This document shows, in pieces, positions 50,739 through 60,130 of a DNA stretch of 64,000 nt (its first letter is position 1; every line of letters starts with the position of its first letter). The notes beneath the pieces were generated by a model, which did no database searches, was not told the origin of the DNA, and worked only from the letters and a program-made list of their open reading frames with translations. The stretch is from positions 494,937 to 558,936 of the forward strand of contig NZ_OBEH01000002.1 of NCBI RefSeq assembly GCF_900215465.1. The letters are read 5' to 3'. Made by a program: the position numbers and the translations under genes. The stretch is from Flagellimonas pacifica (GTDB lineage: Bacteria; Bacteroidota; Bacteroidia; Flavobacteriales; Flavobacteriaceae).

Positions 50739-51785
50739 CTATAGTTCCAAAAGAAATTTTAAGGTGTCCACACCATCTGCATAGTCACTCAACTGTGGTT
50801 TTTGAGTTTCACCAAAAGCAACTTCCCCATCAAACATTCCTTTGGAAACAATACATTGAATGTCTTCCTCTCGTTCTTTCAGCTGTTGCTTTAATGCTTG
50901 GGTAGAATCGTATCGTTCATAGAAAAGGGAAGCAATAGGGGAGGCAAAACTGCTATCTTCCTTTAAAATGAGAAATCCATTGTCTAAAATCTTGAACTCA
51001 CTCATTAAATACACTGCTTTGTTGTAATCGTAGTTGTTGGCATACTTGTTTTGATGAATAATGTCTTGATAGGTGAAAATTGCATTGAAGAATTGGTCAA
51101 AATCATAATCTGATGGCACATAGATTTTTGAGACATTTCTACACCCCAAACCAAAATATTTGAAAATATCCTTGCCAAGATCCTGAAGTTCTTCATTGGA
51201 TTCTTCTCCTGTAATGATGGCTATAGCATTTCTGTTCTTTCGGATGATATTAGGTTTTTTGCCAAAGTAATATTCAAAGTAGCGACTGGTGTTGTTGCTG
51301 CCCGTAGCTATTACGGCATCAAAATGTTCAAACTTGCCTTCAATAAACTGGATTTTATCCGCTAGACTTGGTTCATACTCAATTAGACAATCAGCTAAAA
51401 ATGGCAGTAATACAGTGTCATTTGAGGACAGTTTTGCCAAAACCTTGTTTCCCGTCAATAGTACACATAAAAAGTCATGAAAGCCCACTAGAGGAATATT
51501 GCCAGCCATTACAATACCAATGGTTTTAGAAGATCTTTCTTGGTCTATCGGATAATTGGCGACCCAATGAGTAAGGTTTTCATTGGTGAGCTGACCCACC
51601 CATTGTTCCAAGGAAAAAATTAGGTTTTCATAGGTAAACCAACCATTTTTTTGCTCCGCCCTAATTAGTATGTCATTGATTTTGTTGTATTTATCAGAAT
51701 TCTTGTCATTACGATTTTCGCAAAAATCACGGAGAAAACTTCCAAGTTTAACAAAAGCTTCTAATGTTGAGATATACCTGCTCAT
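50739..51785 (-). CDS. Acyl-CoA reductase (LuxC-like)
   Basis: The 348-aa protein matches the LuxC/acyl-CoA reductase type, with SSKTIGIVMAGNIPLVGFHDFLCVLL (nucleotide-binding turn) and FDAVIATGSNNTSRYFEYYFG, and the catalytic-Cys region KYFGLGCRNVSKIYVP. It would reduce an acyl-CoA to an aldehyde with NADPH. Homologues recur next to serC and this ferredoxin in flavobacteria. Physiological substrate unknown. It diverges from the ferredoxin gene; a minus-strand TAATTTTG (51831-51824) lies 39 bp before its start. Confidence 0.88.
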   Translation of the reverse strand: MSRYISTLEAFVKLGSFLRDFCENRNDKNSDKYNKINDILIRAEQKNGWFTYENLIFSLEQWVGQLTNENLTHWVANYPIDQERSSKTIGIVMAGNIPLVGFHDFLCVLLTGNKVLAKLSSNDTVLLPFLADCLIEYEPSLADKIQFIEGKFEHFDAVIATGSNNTSRYFEYYFGKKPNIIRKNRNAIAIITGEESNEELQDLGKDIFKYFGLGCRNVSKIYVPSDYDFDQFFNAIFTYQDIIHQNKYANNYDYNKAVYLMSEFKILDNGFLILKEDSSFASPIASLFYERYDSTQALKQQLKEREEDIQCIVSKGMFDGEVAFGETQKPQLSDYADGVDTLKFLLEL

Positions 51786-51789
51786 TATA

Positions 51790-51852
51790 TTTGTACACTA
51801 AATTAGTAGGGTTTATTTTTGTGCAAAATTAAGCATGCTGAATTGATTCAGC
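51790..51852. promoter_or_regulatory. Divergent ferredoxin / acyl-CoA reductase promoter with hairpin
   Basis: Plus strand: TTTG (51790-51793), 20 bp, then TATTTTTG (51814-51821), a near-ideal Bacteroidota promoter. Minus strand: TAATTTTG (51831-51824). Downstream in the ferredoxin leader, GCTGAAT-TG-ATTCAGC (51837-51852) is a 16-bp perfect palindrome that could be an operator or leader hairpin. Confidence 0.6.
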
Positions 51853-51871
51853 CTATTAGGAAAAGAAAATT

Positions 51872-52225
51872 ATGGCAATTATTATAACAGACGAATGTAT
51901 TAATTGTGGAGCTTGTGAGCCTGAGTGCCCAAATACGGCAATATACGAAGGAGCGGATGAGTGGAGATATAGCGATGGTACTTCTTTGACTGGAGATGTG
52001 GTACTTCCGGATGGAAAGGCAGTGAATGCGGATGAAGTTCAGGTTCCTGTAAGTGATGAGATTTACTATATAGCACCCGATAAATGTACTGAATGTATGG
52101 GCTTTCATGAAGAACCCCAGTGTGCAGCAGTTTGTCCCGTTGATTGTTGTGTTCCCGATGAGGATAGGGAGGAATCTGAGGAAGAACTACTTGGAAAGCA
52201 GAAATTTATGCACCCAGACGGTTAA
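51872..52225 (+). CDS. 2x[4Fe-4S] ferredoxin
   Basis: The 117-aa protein has two cluster motifs: C9-x2-C-x2-C-x3-C-P ([17 protein letters not shown]) and the second as [13 protein letters not shown]...AAVCPVDCC, whose extra spacing is typical of the bacterial 2[4Fe-4S] Alvin-type ferredoxins. A ~45-residue insertion ([18 protein letters not shown]) separates them, and the acidic C-terminus ends with DPEEELL-like residues and MHPDG. It is a soluble low-potential electron carrier; partners are not adjacent. It ends 1 bp before the convergent arginase-family gene. Confidence 0.93.
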   Translation: MAIIITDECINCGACEPECPNTAIYEGADEWRYSDGTSLTGDVVLPDGKAVNADEVQVPVSDEIYYIAPDKCTECMGFHEEPQCAAVCPVDCCVPDEDREESEEELLGKQKFMHPDG

Positions 52226-52226
52226 C

Positions 52227-53003
52227 TTAGATCATTTTTGATGCTATTTCTTTAAACAACTTAGCACTGACCATTGCAGTCATGTCGTTAATGTCTCGTG
52301 TTGGATTATATTCAACAATATCTGCACCAATTAAAGGAACATTGATTTTTTGAATTATCTCGATGAGTTGCCGTGTGCTTAACCCTCCGGGTTCATGATG
52401 GGAAACACCTGGCGCATACGCAGGGTCTAATGCATCTAAATCAACGGAAAGGTATAGCGGATTTTTAAAAACTGGAATTATAAAAGATTGAAAATCTTTC
52501 ATTTCATTGATTGTTACACCAAATTTTTTGGCATTGGCCCGTTGCTCTTCATTCAATGTTCGGATACCTACTTGGTATAAATTTTCGGCAAGCCCATTTT
52601 CCATAATGTTATAAAAAGGACATGCATGCGAGTATGTATCACCTTCAAAATCTTTATAAAGGTCACTGTGGGCATCAATGTGTAAAATATCCACCTTTCC
52701 ATAAATGGAATAAAAGGCTTGGATAATTGGAAAAGTGATGGAATGATCCCCACCCAGAGTTATAAGAGGTTTCCTTGCTTCTAAATTTTTGAGGGTCACC
52801 TTGTTTATATCGAAGTATTCTTTAATTTCAGAATCACCCAAATCATTGAACAGTTCAGGAGCTATCAGGCAACCGTTCTCTGAATAATAATTGGCAGAAC
52901 TACTGTGATAGGCCTTTCGGATTATGGGAGGAGCTAAACTTGGACCTTTTAGATAAGAAGACTTTTCATCAAACAGGAAACCTTGAACTACTACTTTGGT
53001 CAT
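52227..53003 (-). CDS. Arginase/agmatinase family amidinohydrolase
   Basis: The 258-aa protein has the complete binuclear Mn site: GGDHSITFPI, HIDAHSDLYKDF and SVDLDALDPAYAPGVSHHEPGG. It would hydrolyse a guanidino or formimidoyl compound (arginine, agmatine or formiminoglutamate); substrate selectivity cannot be set from sequence. The catalytic His and acid residues are intact. Convergent with the ferredoxin gene with a 1-bp gap and no terminator between. A TAGTTTTG-like -7 element (53015-53008) would place transcription almost at the start codon. Confidence 0.9.
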   Translation of the reverse strand: MTKVVVQGFLFDEKSSYLKGPSLAPPIIRKAYHSSSANYYSENGCLIAPELFNDLGDSEIKEYFDINKVTLKNLEARKPLITLGGDHSITFPIIQAFYSIYGKVDILHIDAHSDLYKDFEGDTYSHACPFYNIMENGLAENLYQVGIRTLNEEQRANAKKFGVTINEMKDFQSFIIPVFKNPLYLSVDLDALDPAYAPGVSHHEPGGLSTRQLIEIIQKINVPLIGADIVEYNPTRDINDMTAMVSAKLFKEIASKMI

Positions 53004-53112
53004 GCATCAAAACTATAAACTTCTTAACGATTTTGATCTAATTCCATTTTGAAAATTTAGTTAACCAACCATTTCTTTTTACTTTTGGCGAATCAAGACA
53101 ATTTCAAATTTT

Positions 53113-53241
53113 ATGGAAGAAAAAGAGAAGGAATACAATGGTTTTTGGAAGCAGATAGGGTGTATTCTTTCGGTTATTGCCATTTTAGGAATTGTATCTG
53201 TGGTGGTTTTAGGAATCTATTTTCTTCTTAAGGGTTTTTAG
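53113..53241 (+). CDS. 42-aa single-pass membrane protein
   Basis: This short frame has a charged start (MEEKEKEYNGFWKQIG), then one membrane helix (CILSVIAILGIVSVVVLGIYFLL) and KGF at the end. A -7-like TACTTTTG (53080-53087) lies 26 bp upstream, giving it a promoter of its own. Composition is coding-like and there is no competing gene; function unknown. Such tiny membrane proteins are easily missed in annotation. Confidence 0.55.
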   Translation: MEEKEKEYNGFWKQIGCILSVIAILGIVSVVVLGIYFLLKGF

Positions 53242-53278
53242 TGGTACTAAATGTATACTTCCATACAAAACTTCAACT

Positions 53279-53286
53279 TATATTTG
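53279..53286 (+). promoter_or_regulatory. Putative ychF -7 element
   Basis: TATATTTG matches the Bacteroidota -7 consensus, ~97 bp ahead of the ychF ATG. The -33 TTG is not evident. Confidence 0.35.
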
Positions 53287-53382
53287 CAACCGAAAAATCA
53301 GTATTCAGTTTTCAGCGAACAAATATCGTAGAAAATTGATCTGACACTGACTACCTAAATCTAATAGCTAAATATCTTTTTA

Positions 53383-54477
53383 ATGAAAGCTGGTATTGTA
53401 GGATTGCCAAACGTAGGAAAATCAACATTGTTCAATTGTTTGTCCAATGCTAAGGCACAAAGTGCCAATTTTCCGTTTTGTACCATTGAACCCAATATTG
53501 GTGTTGTGAATGTACCGGACACCAGATTGGAAAAATTAGAAGAGTTAGTAAACCCTGAACGTGTTATTCCGGCCACCGTGGAAATTGTGGATATTGCCGG
53601 ATTGGTAAAAGGAGCGAGTAAAGGAGAGGGATTGGGAAACCAGTTTTTGGGGAATATTCGTGAAACGGACGCTATTCTTCATGTATTACGATGCTTTGAC
53701 AATGACAATATTGTACATGTAGATGGTTCCATAGACCCAATAAGGGACAAGGAGACCATAGATATGGAACTCCAGCTAAAAGATTTAGAAAGTGTTGAAA
53801 AGAAGCTTGACAAAGTAAAACGAGCTGCTAAAACTGGAAATAAAGATGCCCAAAAGGAAGAAACTGTCCTTAGTGCATTAAAAGAGGGTCTGGAAGCAGG
53901 GAAATCAGTGCGTGCAATTGAAGTAAGTGTGGATGACCACGCTGAGTTTGTAAAACCTTTGCAATTGATTACGGACAAACCCGTAATGTATGTCTGCAAT
54001 GTGGATGAAGGAGCTGCAACAGAAGGAAATGCATATGTGGAAAAAGTAAAAGCCGCTGTGGCCAATGAAAATGCAGAGGTGATTTTCTTGGCAGTTGGTA
54101 CAGAGGCAGATATTACCGAACTGGAAACTTACGAAGAGCGCCAATTGTTCCTTGAGGACTTAGGGTTATCAGAACCAGGTTCGGCCAAATTGATTCGTGG
54201 TGCGTACAAATTATTGGATTTGGAAACTTATTTTACTGCGGGAGAAAAAGAAGTAAGAGCATGGACCATACCTGTGGGTGCAACTGCTCCGCAGGCAGCT
54301 GGAGTGATTCACACCGATTTTGAAAAAGGATTCATTCGTGCCGAGGTTATTTCTTATGATGATTATGTGCAGTACGGCAATGAAGCCAAAGTCAAAGAAG
54401 CTGGAAAAATGCGTGTGGAAGGAAAAGAATATGTGGTTAAAGATGGGGATGTAATGCATTTTAGGTTTAATGTTTAG
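53383..54477 (+). CDS. ychF: YchF-type redox-regulated ATPase
   Basis: The 364-aa protein is an Obg-superfamily P-loop protein with G1 GLPNVGKSTLFN, G3 DIAGLVKG and the altered G4 NVDE in place of NKxD, which makes YchF prefer ATP. A coiled-coil region and a C-terminal TGS domain (~280-364, TAPQAAGVIHTDFEKGFIRA) complete it. YchF binds ribosomes and is linked to stress and redox control in E. coli. Strong conservation supports the symbol. Single gene, followed by a small hairpin. Confidence 0.97.
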   Translation: MKAGIVGLPNVGKSTLFNCLSNAKAQSANFPFCTIEPNIGVVNVPDTRLEKLEELVNPERVIPATVEIVDIAGLVKGASKGEGLGNQFLGNIRETDAILHVLRCFDNDNIVHVDGSIDPIRDKETIDMELQLKDLESVEKKLDKVKRAAKTGNKDAQKEETVLSALKEGLEAGKSVRAIEVSVDDHAEFVKPLQLITDKPVMYVCNVDEGAATEGNAYVEKVKAAVANENAEVIFLAVGTEADITELETYEERQLFLEDLGLSEPGSAKLIRGAYKLLDLETYFTAGEKEVRAWTIPVGATAPQAAGVIHTDFEKGFIRAEVISYDDYVQYGNEAKVKEAGKMRVEGKEYVVKDGDVMHFRFNV

Positions 54478-54503
54478 CCTTGAGTTACAGCACATCTAGT
54501 TAT

Positions 54504-54522
54504 ATCAACAGCTTTTGTTGAT
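54504..54522 (+). terminator. Possible ychF terminator
   Basis: ATCAACA (54504-54510) pairs with TGTTGAT (54516-54522), with a 5-nt loop. The T-run that follows is weak (TACTTTCT), so confidence is low. Confidence 0.35.
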
Positions 54523-54591
54523 TACTTTCTGCCTACTTCACTTTAATTTTTGTGGCTAAATTTTATATTAGCAAGGATTAACCCTTTTCTT

Positions 54592-56445
54592 ATGGCAGAA
54601 ACCCAGTATACAGAGGATAACATTCGTTCACTGGATTGGAAGGAGCATATTCGCATGCGTCCCGGAATGTATATTGGTAAACTGGGCGATGGTTCTTCCG
54701 CGGATGATGGTATTTATATTCTTCTTAAAGAAGTCATGGACAACTGTATTGACGAATTTGTCATGGGAGCAGGTAAGACCATAGAAATAAATATAAAGGA
54801 AAATACTGTTAATGTTCGGGATTACGGAAGGGGCATACCACTTGGTAAAGTGGTGGATGTGGTTTCCAAAATGAACACTGGGGGTAAATATGATACCCGT
54901 GCCTTTAAAAAATCTGTTGGATTGAATGGAGTAGGTACCAAGGCGGTGAATGCACTATCCACATATTTTAAGGTGGAATCCACTAGGGATGGAAAATCAA
55001 AATCTGCAGAGTTCCAAACTGGAGATTTGGTGAATGAGGAGCTTTTAGAGGAAACTTCACGTAGAAGAGGGACCAAGGTTAGCTTTATTCCCGACGAATC
55101 CATTTTCAAAAAATTCAAATATCGCAATGAGTATGTGGAGCGCATGCTCAAAAACTATGTTTACCTAAACCCTGGGTTGACTATAGTCTTTAATGGTGAA
55201 AAATTCCATTCAGAGAATGGATTGAAGGATTTATTGGAGGATAACAATAATGAAGAAGATTTTTTATATCCAATAATCCACTTGAAGGGAGATGACATTG
55301 AAGTGGCCATAACCCATAGTAAAACCCAATACAGCGAAGAATACCATTCCTTTGTTAATGGACAGCATACCACTCAAGGAGGTACGCATCAGGCGGCTTT
55401 TAGGGAAGCTATTGTTAAGACCGTTAGGGATTATTATGGAAAGAACTATGATGCTTCAGACATCAGAAAGTCAATAATTTCAGCCATTTCCATTAAAGTA
55501 ATGGAACCGGTATTTGAGAGTCAGACCAAGACCAAATTGGGTTCAACGGATATGGGTGGAAAACTTCCCACCGTTCGGACATACATCAACGATTTTATTG
55601 GAAAGTATCTTGATAATTACCTTCACAAAAATCAAAATACTGCAGAAGCCATTCAGCGTAAGATTGTGCAGGCTGAAAAAGAGCGAAAAGAACTTTCAGG
55701 TATTCGAAAGTTAGCGCGTGACCGAGCCAAAAAGGCAAGTTTACACAATAAAAAACTACGTGATTGCCGAGTTCACCTTCAGGATATGAAGAAGGATAGG
55801 AGGTTGGAATCCACACTGTTTATAACAGAGGGAGATTCTGCTTCAGGGTCTATCACCAAATCTAGGGATGTAAATACGCAGGCTGTATTTAGTTTACGAG
55901 GTAAGCCGTTGAACTCCTACGGAATGTCTAAAAAGATTGTATATGAAAATGAGGAATTCAATCTTTTGCAAGCAGCCTTGAACATTGAAGAATCCATGGA
56001 GGATTTGCGTTATAATAATATTGTAATTGCTACTGATGCCGATGTTGATGGAATGCACATACGGTTACTACTTATTACATTCTTTTTGCAATTTTTTCCT
56101 GAATTGATAAAGGAAAATCATCTATATATCCTTCAAACTCCACTTTTTAGAGTACGAAATAAAAAGGAGACAATTTATTGCTATAGCGAGGAGGAAAGGA
56201 GGAATGCTATTCAAAAACTTACTGGTAAACCTGAAATTACCCGATTTAAAGGATTGGGTGAAATTTCTCCTGATGAGTTTAAACATTTTATTGGTGATGA
56301 TATCCGATTGGAGCCAGTAATGCTGGATAAAGCAATGAGTATTGATAACTTGCTAAAGTTTTATATGGGTAAAAATACTCCAGACCGTCAAGAATTCATT
56401 ATAAGAAACCTTAAAGTTGAACTTGACTTAATAGATGATAAATAA
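54592..56445 (+). CDS. parE: DNA topoisomerase IV subunit B
   Basis: Start at the ATG at 54592 ([20 protein letters not shown]) as in the family; the frame opens upstream at a TTG. The 617-aa type IIA topoisomerase subunit has the GHKL ATPase domain: [30 protein letters not shown]; the transducer; and the Toprim metal site [12 protein letters not shown] and DADVDGMHI. It provides ATP-driven strand passage to unlink daughter chromosomes. Its parC partner begins 30 bp downstream, which favours topo IV over gyrase B. Symbol is given on this pairing. Confidence 0.93.
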   Translation: MAETQYTEDNIRSLDWKEHIRMRPGMYIGKLGDGSSADDGIYILLKEVMDNCIDEFVMGAGKTIEINIKENTVNVRDYGRGIPLGKVVDVVSKMNTGGKYDTRAFKKSVGLNGVGTKAVNALSTYFKVESTRDGKSKSAEFQTGDLVNEELLEETSRRRGTKVSFIPDESIFKKFKYRNEYVERMLKNYVYLNPGLTIVFNGEKFHSENGLKDLLEDNNNEEDFLYPIIHLKGDDIEVAITHSKTQYSEEYHSFVNGQHTTQGGTHQAAFREAIVKTVRDYYGKNYDASDIRKSIISAISIKVMEPVFESQTKTKLGSTDMGGKLPTVRTYINDFIGKYLDNYLHKNQNTAEAIQRKIVQAEKERKELSGIRKLARDRAKKASLHNKKLRDCRVHLQDMKKDRRLESTLFITEGDSASGSITKSRDVNTQAVFSLRGKPLNSYGMSKKIVYENEEFNLLQAALNIEESMEDLRYNNIVIATDADVDGMHIRLLLITFFLQFFPELIKENHLYILQTPLFRVRNKKETIYCYSEEERRNAIQKLTGKPEITRFKGLGEISPDEFKHFIGDDIRLEPVMLDKAMSIDNLLKFYMGKNTPDRQEFIIRNLKVELDLIDDK

Positions 56446-56475
56446 CTATAAACCAACTAAACGAACTCCTTCTAA

Positions 56476-59103
56476 ATGGAAGAGAACGAAGCTTTGAATG
56501 ATGAAGGTTTAGAAAACCAAGACAGTTCCCAAGATAGCCTTACAAAGGTTACGGGAATGTACAAAGATTGGTTTTTAGACTACGCCTCTTATGTTATTTT
56601 GGAACGTGCTGTTCCCGCGATTGAAGATGGTTTTAAGCCTGTTCAGCGTAGAATTATGCATGCACTAAAGGAATTGGACGATGGCAGGTATAACAAAGTA
56701 GCTAATGTTGTTGGGCATACCATGCAATACCATCCTCACGGCGATGCCAGTATTGCGGATGCCATGGTGCAGATAGGGCAGAAGGACCTTCTTATTGATA
56801 CTCAGGGTAACTGGGGAAATATTCTTACAGGGGATAGTGCCGCGGCTTCAAGATATATAGAAGCAAGACTTTCAAAATTTGGGCTTGAGGTTGTTTATAG
56901 TCCCAAAATTACCGAATGGCAACTATCCTACGATGGACGTAAAAAAGAACCCGTCAATTTGCCGGTCAAGTTCCCTTTGCTGTTAGCGCAAGGAGCTGAA
57001 GGAATTGCTGTTGGTCTGTCCACAAAGATTTTACCCCATAATTTTAATGAATTGATAGATGCTTCCATAAAGCATTTGAAAGGTCAGCGATTTAAGTTGT
57101 TTCCAGATTTCCCAACTGCTGGAATTATCGATGTCACCAACTATAATGAGGGCTTGCGTGGCGGTAAGGTCAGGGTGCGTGCCAAGATTTCAACCCTGGA
57201 TAAAAACACCTTGGTAATTAATGAGATACCTTATGGAACCAATACTTCTTCTTTAATAGATTCTATCCTTAAGGCCAATGATAAGGGTAAAATAAAGATC
57301 AAGAAAATTGAGGATAATACAGCTGCGGATGTTGAAATTTTAGTGCACCTGCCAAGTGGTATTTCCCCTGATAAAACTATAGATGCCCTTTATGCTTTTA
57401 CAGCTTGTGAGTCATCCATATCGCCATTGGGGTGTATCATTGAAGATAATAAGCCTTTATTTATTGGAGTTCGTGAAATGTTGGAACGCTCCACGGATTA
57501 TACAGTTGAGCTACTAAAAGCCGAACTGGAAATACAACTAGGTGAACTAGAAGAACAATGGCACTTTGCCTCTTTGGAACGCATTTTTATTGAAAACCGA
57601 ATTTATCGCGATATTGAGGAGGAGGAAACTTGGGAAGGAGTTATTACTGCGATTGACAAAGGCTTAAAACCCCATACCAAAAAGTTGAAAAGGGCTGTTA
57701 CTGAAGACGACATCGTTCGTTTGACAGAAATCCGAATCAAGCGAATTTCCAAATTCGATTTGGAAAAAGCCCAACAACTTATTGACAGTTTAGATGAGCG
57801 AATTGCGCAGACCAAACACCATTTAGAGCATTTGGTGGATTATGCCATAGATTATTTTAAGGAACTTAAAAAGAAATATGGCAAAGGACGTGAGCGGAAA
57901 TCAGAGATAAAAATCTTTGATGATATTGAGGCCACTAAAGTAGTTATCCGAAATACAAAGCTCTATGTAAACAGGGAAGAAGGGTTTATTGGCACCTCAT
58001 TGCGTAGGGATGAATATGTTACCGACTGCAGCGATATAGATGACATTATTGTTTTTACCCAAAAAGGGGAGATGATGGTCACTAAGGTGGATTCCAAAAT
58101 CTTTATTGGCAAGAATATCATGCACGTAGCAGTCTTTAAAAAGAAGGACAATCGTACCACTTATAATATGATTTATAAGGATGGCAGGGGAGGTCCAAGC
58201 TATGTTAAAAGGTTTAATGTTACCAGTATCACTAGAGATAAAATTTATCATTTGGCTGGTGGTAAACCTTCTGCGGAGGTACTTTACTTTTCAGCAAACC
58301 CCAATGGAGAAGCAGAGGTCATTACCGTATTATTGAGACAATCAGGAAGTATTAAAAAATTGAAATGGGATTTGGACTTTGCCGATGTTTTGATTAAGGG
58401 CAGAGCATCCAAAGGTAATTTGGTTACCAAGTATGCAGTGAAGCGTATCGAACTAAAAGAGAAAGGAGTATCAACCCTTAAGCCAAGAAAAATTTGGTTC
58501 GATGATATTGTGAGCCGATTAAATGTTGATGGAAGAGGGGAGCTTTTGGGCGATTTCAGAGGTGAAGACCTTTTATTGGTGATGGATCAAAAAGGGAAAG
58601 TAAAAACAATTCCGCCGGACCTTCTAACTCGTTTTAACGATGATATGATTGTATTGGAGAAGTGGAATCCTAAAAAACCCATTTCCGTTGTTCATTATGA
58701 AGGTGAAAAAGAGCGATATTATATAAAGCGTTTTTTGATTGAGAATTCCAATAAAGAGGAAACGGTTATCTCGGAACATCCAAAATCCCATCTTGAACTG
58801 GTTTCCACAGATTGGCGACCCATGATTGAAATTGAGTTTCCAAAACCAAGGGGGAAAGAGGCGAAACCAAATCAGCAAGTAGATATAGAAAGTTTTATAT
58901 CAGTAAAAGGAATAAAGGCTGTAGGAAATCAGCTCACCTCTGAAAAAGTCAAAAATATTAACGTATTGGAGCCTTTACCTTTTGAGGAACCGAAAGAGCC
59001 CGCCCCAGAAGAGATAGAGGTGGTTGATGAGGAAAGTATAGATGCTTTGGACGGTAATCAGGAGTCAAAAGATGAAGGTTCTGATCAACCCACTTTGTTT
59101 TAA
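56476..59103 (+). CDS. parC: DNA topoisomerase IV subunit A
   Basis: The 875-aa subunit has the breakage-rejoining domain with the catalytic Arg126-Tyr127 in AASRYIEARLS, and the IIA signatures LPVKFPLLLAQGAEGIAVG and PHNFNELIDA. Its C-terminal beta-pinwheel is present in part, and the tail is acidic (DEESIDALDGNQESKDEGSD). The quinolone-site loop reads YHPHGDASIADAMV; where E. coli ParC has S80 and E84, this has A and D. It works with ParE as a heterotetramer. Convergent genes do not overlap; the sterol desaturase gene follows 64 bp on. Confidence 0.95.
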   Translation: MEENEALNDEGLENQDSSQDSLTKVTGMYKDWFLDYASYVILERAVPAIEDGFKPVQRRIMHALKELDDGRYNKVANVVGHTMQYHPHGDASIADAMVQIGQKDLLIDTQGNWGNILTGDSAAASRYIEARLSKFGLEVVYSPKITEWQLSYDGRKKEPVNLPVKFPLLLAQGAEGIAVGLSTKILPHNFNELIDASIKHLKGQRFKLFPDFPTAGIIDVTNYNEGLRGGKVRVRAKISTLDKNTLVINEIPYGTNTSSLIDSILKANDKGKIKIKKIEDNTAADVEILVHLPSGISPDKTIDALYAFTACESSISPLGCIIEDNKPLFIGVREMLERSTDYTVELLKAELEIQLGELEEQWHFASLERIFIENRIYRDIEEEETWEGVITAIDKGLKPHTKKLKRAVTEDDIVRLTEIRIKRISKFDLEKAQQLIDSLDERIAQTKHHLEHLVDYAIDYFKELKKKYGKGRERKSEIKIFDDIEATKVVIRNTKLYVNREEGFIGTSLRRDEYVTDCSDIDDIIVFTQKGEMMVTKVDSKIFIGKNIMHVAVFKKKDNRTTYNMIYKDGRGGPSYVKRFNVTSITRDKIYHLAGGKPSAEVLYFSANPNGEAEVITVLLRQSGSIKKLKWDLDFADVLIKGRASKGNLVTKYAVKRIELKEKGVSTLKPRKIWFDDIVSRLNVDGRGELLGDFRGEDLLLVMDQKGKVKTIPPDLLTRFNDDMIVLEKWNPKKPISVVHYEGEKERYYIKRFLIENSNKEETVISEHPKSHLELVSTDWRPMIEIEFPKPRGKEAKPNQQVDIESFISVKGIKAVGNQLTSEKVKNINVLEPLPFEEPKEPAPEEIEVVDEESIDALDGNQESKDEGSDQPTLF

Positions 59104-59167
59104 TGCATTATTCTACCTATTTTGGCGCTATAAGTTACACACCTAACCAACAACCTAATTCCCTCGT

Positions 59168-60124
59168 ATGGATTTTACTAACCCGCTGGTATATGGCGTA
59201 CCAGTTTTTATTGCTTTTATTTTAGTTGAACTTACTTATAGTAAAACACATGGTGATGATCATCTCTACAATTGGAAAGATTTAGCCGCTAGTGGTTTTA
59301 TGGGAATTGGTTCCGCATTGTTGGGACCTCTGTTTAAAGTCATATTTGCAATTGTACTTTTTGAGTCTGTTTATGAGCTGTGTAATCCATTGGTCAATGG
59401 AGTCAGACAAAACCTTTTGGGGTACGAGTCTTTTGGCTATGCATGGTATGTTTGGTTATTATGCCAACTAGCTGATGATTTTACATATTATTGGTTTCAT
59501 AGGGCCAATCATGAAATACGAATTTTATGGGCAGCGCATATTGTACATCATTCTTCCGATAATTACAATTTGGGAACCGCTGTACGCAACGGATGGTTTA
59601 CTATTTTATACAAACCTTTATTTTATATGTGGCTGCCAGCTATTGGCTTTCCACCAGAAATGGTAGTTGTATGTTTGGGGATAGAGGCACTTTGGCAATT
59701 CCAACTGCATTCCGTTTACGTTCCAAAAATGGGGTTCATTGAAAAAATATTCAATACCCATACCATGCATCAAGTGCACCATGCTCAGAATGTTGAATAC
59801 TTGGACAAAAACCACGGAGGGTTTTTAAACATTTTTGATAAAATGTTTGGAACATGGAAAGAATTGGATGATGATGTCGATGTAAAATATGGAGTGATTC
59901 ATTCGCCAGAATCGTATAATCCTGTTGTAATCCTAACTCATGAGTTTAAGGATATATGGAAAGATGTGAAAAAATCCAAGAAGCTATCCCATAAGCTAAT
60001 GTATATCTTTGGTCCTCCTGGATGGAGTCATGATGGTAGTACCCTTACGGTTAAACAACAGCAAAAACTTAGTAGGGAGCATAAGGAAAATCATCCAGAG
60101 CTATCCTATCAGCGACCCAATTAG
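59168..60124 (+). CDS. Sterol desaturase/fatty acid hydroxylase family membrane protein
   Basis: The 318-aa membrane protein has the three-His-box diiron pattern: HRANH (with ADDFTYYWFHRANHEIR), HIVHHSS and HTMHQVHHAQN, plus several membrane helices (VPVFIAFILVELTYS; FKVIFAIVLFESV). It should hydroxylate or desaturate a lipid chain or a lipid ether; alkylglycerol monooxygenase-type members share the layout. Substrate unknown. Convergent with the TerC gene, with a 6-bp gap. Confidence 0.9.
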   Translation: MDFTNPLVYGVPVFIAFILVELTYSKTHGDDHLYNWKDLAASGFMGIGSALLGPLFKVIFAIVLFESVYELCNPLVNGVRQNLLGYESFGYAWYVWLLCQLADDFTYYWFHRANHEIRILWAAHIVHHSSDNYNLGTAVRNGWFTILYKPLFYMWLPAIGFPPEMVVVCLGIEALWQFQLHSVYVPKMGFIEKIFNTHTMHQVHHAQNVEYLDKNHGGFLNIFDKMFGTWKELDDDVDVKYGVIHSPESYNPVVILTHEFKDIWKDVKKSKKLSHKLMYIFGPPGWSHDGSTLTVKQQQKLSREHKENHPELSYQRPN

Positions 60125-60130
60125 AAATAT

